Shown in pieces: positions 45,347 to 54,787 of a DNA stretch of 64,000 nt. The notes under the pieces were generated by a model. That model saw only the letters and a program-made list of their open reading frames with translations. It did no database searches and was not told where the DNA came from. Both the position numbers and the translations under genes were made by a program. The stretch is from Sphaerolaimus hirsutus (Eukaryota; Nematoda; Chromadorea; Monhysterida; Sphaerolaimidae), in contig CAXIWS010000384.1 of NCBI GenBank assembly GCA_964036195.1, forward strand, positions 1 to 64,000. Reading direction: 5' to 3'. How positions within the stretch are numbered: position 1 is the stretch's first letter; the number at the start of each line of letters is the position of its first letter.

Positions 45347-48300
45347 TCAGTCTGTGCAGCGCACTGACACAAGTACAAAATTGTCACCCAGGGTCACCAG
45401 ATAAACTTGCATGTAGAGGGAGTCATTTCCCTCGGATTCCACCTCCGTCTCATCACTGGAGGTTGTGTCGTAAATGCTGACCTCGCTGTCCGTTGAATGC
45501 CAGGAGCTGTTCACCCGCGAGGAGCTGCTGCAGGCACCCCGGCGGTTGTGCCCAGCCTTCTTGCTCGCGCGCCAGCCCTTTTTGGAACGCTTCGACTTCT
45601 TTTTCTGCATGTATGTAAAGGAAAAATGTATACGAAAATTGACACCAAATAGTTGACGCCAAAAATTTGCTAGCCCCCCCCCCCCACCCGAGTCTGTATT
45701 ACCAAAAAAAACTAAAAAGTACAGGATATTCAAAAATATTCCATATTTTCAATCAATTTCAATTTATTACATACTCACCTTTACCAGAAACCTTTCACCA
45801 CCGATGACTTTGATGACCCCGTCCACTGGTTGTTGGCTCATTCGGCGACCGGAAAGCTGCGATTACAATTGAGCCATCCAATTCTAAAAGTCGACAAGTC
45901 CAAAATATGAAAATTTCGAGTTAGGCTTGAAAACGTCATCTGTGATAAGATCAACGAAAACGTTATCCAAAAATGTGATAAGTCCATCATATACACCGAT
46001 TTCTAAAAGTCGACAAGTCCATAAATTTCCCATAAGGCAGGCCCAGATTGGATGGGAACAAAAATGTTCTGGAGTGCAAGAAGTCAACAAGTCCATTTTC
46101 CTCCCCAAAACAGTTTTGTTCGGTCTGAGTAGAATTTTATAGACACCCAATTTTTCCATTATACGTTGAGAGCAGGGGCTGAAAATTTGGCACTTTATTG
46201 TTAACATTTGAAACTTAATGTTGAGCATGAGAGAGCCTCATTGGACACACACATTGAACCTGGAATTGGAAATGAAACTTAAAATGCGATTTACTCAAAA
46301 TCGCATTTCGTGGACTTGTCGACTTTTAGAATTAGACGCCTCAATTCAATTACATAAACTACATCATGCGGGTGACGCTACACTTAACCAGACTAAAACC
46401 GACCCAAAAAAATATCAAAGAATGTAAAGTAATGTAGTTGAACTGTAAAGTCGGCGGACATTTCACCCTACAAAATCGGAGAGTTAGAATTCGCTCGCGA
46501 ATAGAGCGAACACAAAACTTGGGTCCCACCCGGACGCTCGGAATTGAAAAAGAAAAAAATATTAAAAGAGAAATGGACGCTTCGCCGTGGGCGTGCGTGC
46601 ATGCCGCCCGTTTCAACGTTTTGTTTCAACGTTGTCCGTTGGAAGCGAAAAAACTTGACTGTTTAAATGACCCTTTTACCGTTTTTGTTAATTTTTCATT
46701 CGTTGGCTCTGTTCCAATGGAAGAGTCCCCATATGAGAACTTGGCAGCCAGCCAAAATTGCAAAATCCGCTATAAATGTGAATAAAAAAGGCTAACACTA
46801 ACTATATAACCAGGTATATGAACAAAAATAGCGATTATAAAAGTGGAAATTGGCAAAGTGGAGCAACTTTTAACGATTTTTAGCTAACTTTGACTTTTCA
46901 CTCGCATTTGTATAATACGCCACTGGAAACTGGGATAAAGGCCAAGTTTTCATACGTGACCCGATCCATTCCAATCATTACAATATTGCGTCACAATAAT
47001 GACGACATGCACTCTCCACTTGAGAGATTGACGCAAATGTTTGTAGGGCGATACGTCTGCCGACTTTACAAATAAAGTCAAAACATCGCAAAAACAGTTT
47101 ACAAATTACCAAAGTTTATAAGTGTACAAACTACAAACTAACCACAAAGTCTATCGGCCGCGGGTCATTTTGGGCCTCATTCTGGTCAAAATCGTCGGCG
47201 ATTTGCAGCGGCTGTCGCTCATCACCAGAGCCCGCGGGGTCTACTTCAGCCACCGGCTCGTTGTTCGCAGTGTCCAGCTCCTGGTTTTCATCATCTTCAC
47301 CGCTGCCATGATCGTCATCGTCATCATCCTCCTCTAGGGTTCAAACAATATATTGTATCGAATATCGGATATCAACCATTTTTTCATATCGAATATCGAT
47401 ATCGAAAATTTTGAAAAAATATCGAATATCGATATCGAAAATTTTGAAAAAATATCGAATATCGATATCGAAAATTTTGAAAAAATATCGAATATCGATA
47501 TCGAATATCGATATCGAATATCGACCATTTTTTCGATACATCGAACCTGTATTGTGTCCCTAAATTAAGTTATCATTTTCATTTTGACATATTTATGATT
47601 GATCTGATTTGCTTATAGTATTGTATCTGATGAGTAAAAGTACAGTATTTATAATGTTATTTTTGTTGGAGTGCTAAATTTGGAGCTAGAAAATGCTGAT
47701 TTGCTATTTTTTGCAACATGCCATTAAGCAATTAGGTTATAAGTATGAACTGTAATATATACCAATTGTTATTTGTCTGATACACTTTGGTTCATCATGT
47801 TTTTCTTCCATGTTCTACTTTTGACTGATGTAAACCTTTTTAAATCACATGTAACATTCACATTTCAGTAAAGAGATGATTAACCATGTGTGCAACCACA
47901 TGAAAATACAATATGCCACTTGAAATATGCCTTGCTATACCAAAAGCAAATTGCAATATCGAATATCGAAAATATTGAAATATCGACTATCGACCATTTT
48001 TCAATATAGAATTTCGATATCGAGGTTCCATATCGTATCGATATCGAATATTGAATATCGAGTTTCAGAAAAAAATATCGAATATCAAATATCGATATCG
48101 AAAAGTCATATTGTTTGAACCCTATCCTCCTCCTCTGGCACCCATCGATTGCGCATAAAATATGCGCGTATAACGATGGGGTCTCCGTGCGCAGTGCCGA
48201 TAACCGTCGAACTGCAAACAGAAGATACAATACAGAAGATATAGAAAGTTGTCCACTCTAAATCAGACAGGAAAATTTTTTTTAATTTAAACCCCTAAAA

Positions 48301-51300
48301 ATTTTGAAAATTTTAATATTACCTAACAGCCTAAAAAGCAATCCCAACCCCCCACACCCCCAATGTAAAGTTTGATACGAAAATTGACGCCAAAAATTCG
48401 CTAGTCCCCCCACTCAGGGGTATCTTGAATTTTGACCCTCCGAGTGGTTGGATAGAAAAATAGTAAATCGCTCCTCCGGAGGGATAGATAGCTGAAAAAT
48501 TTTCTGGGGAAGTGGGCGGGTTTGGGGGGGGGGTTGTAGTGGTTTGATATATAGGCTTTTTTGGATCGTAGAAGGAAAAAAAGGGAGCAAAGGATAGAAA
48601 GGATCGGGATTGGGGTCTAGGGATAGAGATTGTCGTCACTGTTCTGGCATTCACAGTTGTTCATAAAGGTCTCAAAACACTGTTGGATGCCAGAAAAGTG
48701 ACATAAAATGGACGCTGCGCCTGCGGGTTTGCGTTCACATTTTTGCATGCAAAAATGTCATTTTTTCACATTTTATTATTTCCACTATTTTTTCCAGGAT
48801 CGGGATCCCGGACTTGGGAGATTCTCGGGATCGGGATTTGAAAGTTTAAGGGATCGGGATTGGGGTTTCGGGATCGGGACTGCTAAATCCAGGAATTTCA
48901 ACCCTACCCCCTAGGGCTCCAAACTCGATTTTTTTCAAACTCAAGTTCGAGTCGCAACCCCAAAAATTTTATGATTGAGTCGGCGAGTCGAGTCGGGCGA
49001 GTCAGTTAAAAGTCGAGTCGAGTCAGGCAACAATCTCGAGTCTTGAGTCGAGTCGGATGCGTTACTTTTTGGCATGATGCTTGCAGAAACTTATGATACT
49101 GGTTCATCTATGTTTTCAGACACACTTAATGAAGTCTAAATGCCAACAGTTCATTTTAATATCAAAATAAAGCAAAAATTTGACTTACATTTTCACTTTC
49201 TTTATGTTGCCACAAATAAACTTGCAAAAAACCAGCCTAGCGATGGAAATACATCTTTTAATGATTTGGTTTTTATCATATAAAAAATGACAATGTCTGT
49301 TTTAGAAAAACCATTGAAAAAATGCCATCCATAAACAAGCTGGTAAAGTACATGTAAAGCCAATGTCAGGCAATGATTGGAAAGCAAGTTTCCCTGTCAG
49401 AAACAAGTATTTTTTATATACAAAAGACTTATCATATGAAGATGATCAGCGACAACCAGGGATTTATCCAGTATTTTTGAATGTGAGTGCGTGTACCCTC
49501 TGTAATGGTGAATGTCTAGTGGGGGCTTGCTTACCACACACACAAATGTCCATCATAGGCACCACATCATGGCACCATTGGCAATAAGAAACTTAAATTG
49601 TAACATCATTCAATACATAAATATGCCAAGCCAATCCATGAGATATCATGCATGTGGTGTGGAAATGCGCACTTGTGTGGAAAATGTTTGAAAATATGTC
49701 AAAAAATTCACATCAAAATTTAATTTTTTGGACTTTATTCATGGGAACCCTGACTCGAAATTTGCCAAATTTCGAGTCGAGTCAGGCAAAAACCTTGAGT
49801 CTCGAGTCAGGGCCATAATTTTCCTGTCGAGTCGGGCGAGTCGAGTCGGTACCCAATTTTACCCTCGAGTCACGAGCATAGGGGATTTTGGGGTTAGCAT
49901 TTGGGGGGGGGGAGGTTAACCTGCCGGCGCGTGCTAATAACTCGGGAACCGCTTGGCGAAAAATGTTGAAATTTGGATATGATATAGTTCTAGGTTGGGG
50001 CTACGCACAATTTTGACTATTTTTTTCTACGACCCCCCAGACCGGAGATAGGGGGGTCTATAAAAACACTGTCATTTGCGTTTTTTTGGGTGTCGCCGAG
50101 AACATGCAAACTTTGAACATCAATATCTCGGTCATTTGTGAACCGATTTTAGTCATTAAAATGTTAAAATGATCACAAATGTTCGGAGCGTTCATTTCTG
50201 AGGTCAAATCGGAGATACACATTTGTTTATATATCGATTTAGCCCGATTTCGAAATGCAAAATTTCCGCAAATGTTTGCTTTTTGAACATGCTATCCTAT
50301 TCTCCTAATCGAGAGAAACTCAATGAAACAAAATGGAGATCGATATCTCTTTCCGATCAAAAGTTGTGGCGCTTCAAACTTTTCCCTCCCATCCACATAA
50401 TTAACCACATGCATGCAACTTCAAAACTCCATATCTCGGCCATTTCTCAGCCGATTTTCACTGATGAACACTTAAAATGATCAGAACAACATGTAGATAT
50501 CATTTTTATCCACAGTTTATTTGTATGCATTTTCATTATGACAATTTAATTCAAGAGTTCGCATTATTTGCTTGTATGGGAAATCTGCTGCAAAATACGG
50601 ATAATCTGGTCCTAAAAATAAAATCTCATGTTATTCTGATCATTTTAAGTGTTCATCAGTGAAAATCGGCTGAGAAATGGCCGAGATATGCAGTTTTGAA
50701 GTTGCATGCATGTGGTTAATTATGTGGATGGGAGGGAAAAGTTTGAAGCGCCATAACTTTTGATCGGCACTAGATATCGATCTCATTTTTCTTTCATTGA
50801 GTTTCTCTCGATCAGGAGAATAGGATAGCATGTTCAAAAAACAAACTTTTGCGGAAATTTTGCATTTCGAAATCGGGCTAAATCGATATATAAACAAATG
50901 TGTATCTCCATCTGTGATTTGACCTCAGAAATGAACTCTCCGAACATTTGTGATCATTTTAACATTTTAATGACTAAAATCGGTTCGCAAATGACCGAGA
51001 TATTGATGTTCAAAGTTTGCATGTTCTCGGCGACACCCTAAAAAACGCAATTGACAGTGTTTTTATAGACCCCCCCTATGTCCGGTCTGGGGGGTCGTAG
51101 AAAAAAATCGTTAAAATTGTGCGTAGCCCCAACCTAGAACTATATCATATCCAAATTTCAACATTTTTCGCCAAGCGGTTCCCGAGTTATTAGCACGCGC
51201 CGGCAGGTGAACCCCCCCCCCAAAAATGCTAACCCCAAAATCCCCTATGGTCACGAGTCGAGTCGAGTTCGAGCCCTACTACCCCCACTCGAATCTAATG

Positions 51301-51554
51301 TTACCAAACAGCCTTGAAAGCAATCCCAAAAAACAAAAACACACTCACTTCACCACACCCTCAGACAGCTCCAATATAACGCCGCAGCCAGGTACCCTTT
51401 CCACAAAATTGCGTTCGATGAAGACGAGCATGGCGCCTTCGCCTTCGGGGACGCCCGCCGGATCTTGTGTTTGCTGCACAATCCTAGTGGAATATTCCAT
51501 TTCCACTATGACCAATCGGCGGTTCCGCACGAAAGAACAACGGGCAACAGGCAT
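45347..51554 (-). CDS. Unrecognised family, copy 4, with a hAT-like insertion in exon b
   Basis: Exon c 51,554-51,349 (MPVARCSFVRNRRLVIVEME...GAMLVFIERNFVE), exon b 48,211-47,143 with an element inside, exon d 45,856-45,779 (MSQQPVDGVIKVIGGERFLVK), exon e 45,604-45,347 (KKKSKRSKKGWRASKK ... SLYMQVYLVTLGDNFVLVSV and TGA). Leaving out the element and one copy of its duplication, the exons total 813 bp and translate as 270 residues with phases 2, 0 and 0 as in copies 2 and 3. The long exon b tail is strongly acidic (EEDDDDDDHGSGEDD). As it stands the element adds stops, so this allele is probably inactive unless the element is spliced out. Function unknown. Confidence 0.68.
45868..46346. mobile_element. 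Inverted-repeat element with GTCGACAAGTCCA ends
   Basis: The left end AATTCTAAAAGTCGACAAGT and right end ACTTGTCGACTTTTAGAATT are inverted copies, and AATTGAG/CTCAATT lies just outside. An internal copy of the motif lies at 46,000-46,020. It sits in the intron before exon d of copy 4. The 115-codon plus-strand ORF at 46,438-46,785 next to it has no support as a gene. Confidence 0.6.
47335..48124. mobile_element. hAT-like element with ATATCGA arms, inside an exon
   Basis: Starts TAGGGTTCAAACAATATATT and ends ATTGTTTGAACCCTA. The arms iterate ATCGATATCGAAAATTTTGA. TCCTCCTC is duplicated exactly at 47,327-47,334 and 48,125-48,132. The target lies in the acidic part of exon b of copy 4; removing the element and one TCCTCCTC gives a continuous reading frame. 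Confidence 0.88.
48595..48906. mobile_element. hAT-like element with GGGATC arms, reverse orientation
   Basis: Matches the interior of the copy at 30,744-31,276 in reverse (TGGATGCCAGAAAAGTGACA, TTTGCATGCAAAAATGTCA), with GGGATC arms ending CAACCCTA at 48,906. The left end is poorly defined. Confidence 0.6.
48912..51278. mobile_element. 2.37-kb hAT-like element with GAGTCGAGTC arms
   Basis: Termini TAGGGCTCCAAACTCGA and TCGAGTTCGAGCCCTA, flanked by CTACCCCC on both sides (48,904-48,911 and 51,279-51,286). The arms iterate CGAGTCGAGTCGG. It contains a nested foldback element. It lies in the intron between exons c and b of copy 4. No transposase ORF is visible. Confidence 0.85.
49877..51249. 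mobile_element. 1.37-kb foldback element nested in the GAGTC element
   Basis: Ends CATAGGGGATTTTGGGG and CCCCAAAATCCCCTATG, with arms of about 600 bp inverted around 50,560. GTCACGAG is duplicated at 49,869-49,876 and 51,250-51,257. The paired ORFs at 50,223-50,480 (+) and 50,640-50,897 (-) are the same arm read twice and not genes. Confidence 0.88.
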
Positions 51555-51599
51555 CTGAAAAAGGTCAATAGCCGATTATCAATTGGCACAGTTCCAGAA

Positions 51600-52290
51600 A
51601 ATTCTCAACGCGGAAAAGGAAACAGGCCGGAGGTTCAATGGCCAATTAGAGCTCTAATTTGGCATAAAACAACAACTTACTTTTATCGTTTTTTGTCAGC
51701 GATTGTTGTCGGGCTGATGTCGCGGTGAAAAAATCGTCAATTTTGCGCGAACTTTTATCACTCTTATCGGCAGCCGTTCTTATCAATTCGTTTTTTTTTC
51801 AAAATTATGAGGACTATGGGCGGAGCTTGCGCTTTCCGTGATAGGCTGGATAGGCTTAATAGGCGGGACTTTAACGTCCCGATTGCATAAATTACATATT
51901 TTACTTACTTTAAATTATGTAAATTACACCAGTTTGGCGTGTTGCCAGAGCTGCGCAATTTGCGATTTATGTAAATCACGTTGCGCGAGCTGCGGGATTC
52001 GTGCAGTGATTCGCAAATCGCGCAACCACGCAACGCAAACTCCAATGCGTAAATGCGCAGATCAGGTGCTAGTGCCGCAAATTGAGGGATGAGAAGTCAA
52101 GTGGCAAACACAAAGTGAATTGGGATGAAAATTTGCAAAAGCGAAGTGAAATGGCATACGTTTTAACTACAATGACCTACAGTACTGTAATTTGTCAGAT
52201 AACAATTAAATTCCTTGACAATTTTTCATCTTTTTACGCAAATCACATGATTTGATAATCATTGGCACGCTTCCAACGCGAGACATAAAT
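51600..52290. other. Transition between copy 4 and the 2.63-kb array
   Basis: 51,681 upward on minus is an open, Lys/Asp-rich stretch ending AAAA|GTAAGT, a possible 5' non-coding exon of copy 4 (its phase does not fit coding use with exon c). 51,880-52,080 is a copy of the array's TAAATTACATATTTTACTTA and GCGCAA blocks. Confidence 0.4.
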
Positions 52291-53284
52291 CAGTGCGAGG
52301 GCAGAGTATCATGTACGCCGAGTATATGTATAATACCTTTGTCTGTTGGGTGATCATCATAACTACGTATAGCACTGTAGGTACTTGTCAATGTATTTTC
52401 TACATGCCATTCTATTTGAGGTGCCACTCTATTAGAAGAAATATGGTACTTGATTTATACTTATCTACAGATGAGAACGCAACAGATGCCTCGAAAAATT
52501 GATTTATTTTATAATTAACACACCCCAAAATCTGTGCGGGTTGCACAAAAAGTGCAAAAACATCAATTTTGATCATTTTGACCTAAGCCTATTGATAGGC
52601 TTAGGTGTCAAAGTTGCCCGCAGACGCTTCACTCACACGCAAACACTCACAGCACACACTCACACGAACACTGGTCACCAAACGAAGTCACACCAAAAAA
52701 TGGTGGTTAATTATGAACGGTTACCACCATAATTACCTATATTCAAATAGAGTCCCCCTTGAAATGAACATTATGTGTGTACTTTTGTCCGGAACTATTC
52801 TGACATATTGCATGGAAGCAAGCAAAACGGGACGGGATTCGAACCAGCAAAATGAAAAGCACACTGCGCTACACTGCACTGCGCATGTCCCGATTGCATA
52901 AATTACATATTTTACTTACTTTAAATTACGTAAATTACACCAGTTTGGCGTGTTGCCAGAGCTGCCCAATTTACGATTTAAGTAAATCACGTTGCGCGAG
53001 CTGCGTGATTCGTGCAGTGATTCGCAAATCGCGTCAATATAGAAAAGCGGGCAGCGAGTGGAAAAATCGTGATTCATACCTATTCAAATTAGGGAAATCT
53101 ACATAACAGGAAATGCCAATCTACATCGTGGGACTTGTAAGAAAATACGGACGGCGTCTAGATAAGCCATTGAAAATAAACATTCTGGCCTGGGCCTTAT
53201 ACACAGAGAAATACGGTATTTACGTACGACACTGTATTTTGGTACTTTTGTCCATTGGGCAATTGTCACTACTTACGACACTAT

Positions 53285-53430
53285 AGAAAGAGTGCAAAAT
53301 TGCACTTGCCTCAGGCGGGAATCGAACCCGCACCTCTCGTATAGAACACGAGTGCCCTAACCACTACACTACAGAGGCGGCTGGGCTCTTCACTATTAGG
53401 GGCTGACATGCTGCATCGGCAATGCCCTTA
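53285..53430 (-). mobile_element. 146-bp tRNA-carrying insertion with 7-bp duplication
   Basis: Present only in the first array unit; other units read straight through at the same point. ACACTAT flanks it on both sides (53,278-53,284 and 53,431-53,437). On minus it has about 50 bp of leader, a tRNA-like gene, then the palindrome AGTGCAATTTTGCACT and a CTTTCT tail. This looks like a retroposed tRNA transcript or a very small SINE. Confidence 0.75.
53307..53378 (-). tRNA. tRNA-like gene, predicted anticodon TCT (Arg)
   Basis: 72 nt fold into a cloverleaf: acceptor GCCTCTG with CTGAGGC (one T-T mismatch at pair 6), anticodon stem CTCGT/ACGAG perfect with loop GTTCTAT, T-arm GCGGG-TTCGATT-CCCGC perfect. 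The A-box (TAGTGTAGTGG) and B-box (GGTTCGATTCC) are intact. U33 precedes TCT. The D-stem shares a base with the anticodon stem, so the exact fold and identity are provisional. It may be a functional gene or a SINE head. Confidence 0.65.
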
Positions 53431-53937
53431 ACACTATGTATGTACCTTTGTCCGTTGGGCAATCATAACTACGTATAGCACTGTAGGTACTTGTCAATGT
53501 ATTTTCTACATGCCGTTCTATTTGAGGTGCCACTCTATTAGAAGAAATATGGCACTTGATTTATACTTATCTACAAATGATGAGCACTCAACAGATGTGT
53601 CGAAAAATTTATTTCTTTTATAATAAACACACCCCAAAATCTGTGCGGGTTGCACAAAAAGTGCAAAAACATCAATTTTGATCGTTTTGACCTAAGCCTA
53701 TCGATAGGCTTAGGTGTCAAAGTTGCTTGCAGACGCTTCACTCACACGCAAACACTCGCAGCACACACTCACACGAACACTGGTCGCCAAACGAAGTCAC
53801 ACCAAAAAATGGTGGTTAATTATGAACGGTTACCACCATAATTACATATATTCAAATAGAGTCCCCCTTGAAATGAAGATTATGTGTGTACTTTTGTCCG
53901 GAAATATTCTGACATATTGCATGGAAGCAAGCAAAAC

Positions 53938-54080
53938 GGGACGGGATTCGAACCAGCAAAAAGAAAAGCACACTGCGCTACACTGCACCAAGCTATTTAC
54001 CTTGTAACGCGTGGGTAAAAACAGGTTGAAATTTGCTGTGGCGCAGTGTTCTTTTGATTTCACTGGTTCGAATCCCGCTA
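53938..54080. repeat. Divergent pair of tRNA-like heads within the array unit
   Basis: The left head on minus (GGATTCGAACCAGC, then CACTGCGC) and right head on plus (TGGCGCAGTGTTC, then GGTTCGAATCCCG) face outward around TACCTTGTAACGCGTGGGTA. The same design as in the 5-11 kb block, with partly different sequence. It recurs at about 56,570-56,705, 59,200-59,340 and 61,826-61,965. A lone left head occurs in the other half-unit (e.g. 52,832-52,880). Confidence 0.6.
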
Positions 54081-54626
54081 AGTTAGGGCTTGCCTCAAAA
54101 CGATCATGATTGCCTTTTTGCATTTTTTTGCCAACCCAAAAACATTCACGTTGACAATCAATCTATGCGTGACGACACTTCGTGAATCTTCACCGCCCAT
54201 CACACACACACCCCTACCTAGTGATGGAAAAGCGCCATGACGCTGGCGCTAGCGCCAAAGGTCAATTTGGTATGTATTTGCGCATGCGGGGGGGGTCAAT
54301 CCAGCAAAATTTAATACACATCGGAAAACAGATCACTTATGATTAGCGCTAACTCAAAGCAAAAAGTGCCATGGCGCAAAATTACCCCCCCCCTCAAAAT
54401 TATCACTCAGAAACAATCACCCGCGTGGTAATTTGAGGAAATACGGTAAGTATTTATCTGCATATCTCTCAATAGTGACAATCACGTAACTTAGCAGATT
54501 TTTAGGGGTCGCACTATTGGACTGGGGTTGCAATAATAGAGTATTTACGGTATGTACATTTGTCCGTTGGGCAAGTATCACTACGTACGACACTGTATGT
54601 ACTTTTGTCCATTGGGCAAGTATCAC

Positions 54627-54787
54627 TACCGTATTTCTCCGTGTATAAGGCCCCCCTGATCATAGTGCCCCGGGCATTATACATTGCCAAAAGTTCCATG
54701 CATAGTGCCCGGGCACTGTGCACAGTACTTGGAAAGTGTTCAAATAAAGCCCCCAAATTTGTATAGTGCCCAGGGCCTTATACGGTA
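54627..54787. mobile_element. 161-bp TACCGTATTTC inverted-repeat element in each array unit
   Basis: Left end TACCGTATTTCTCCGTGTAT, right end GGGCCTTATACGGTA; TATAAGGCCC near the left pairs with GGGCCTTATA at the right. The interior repeats TAGTGCCCGGGCA. Copies sit at the same place in the later units (57,257, 59,882, 62,515 onward). Related ends (TACCGTATTACCTCGAA) are scattered through the window. Confidence 0.6.

Noticed and set aside
46438..46785. 115-codon plus-strand ORF in the intron of copy 4
   Set aside because: No recognisable motif, no splice or family support, opposite strand to all genes and next to an inverted-repeat element.
50223..50897. Pair of 85-codon ORFs on opposite strands
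   Set aside because: They are the same foldback arm read from each side, and similar open frames are not kept in the solo arm at 579-788.
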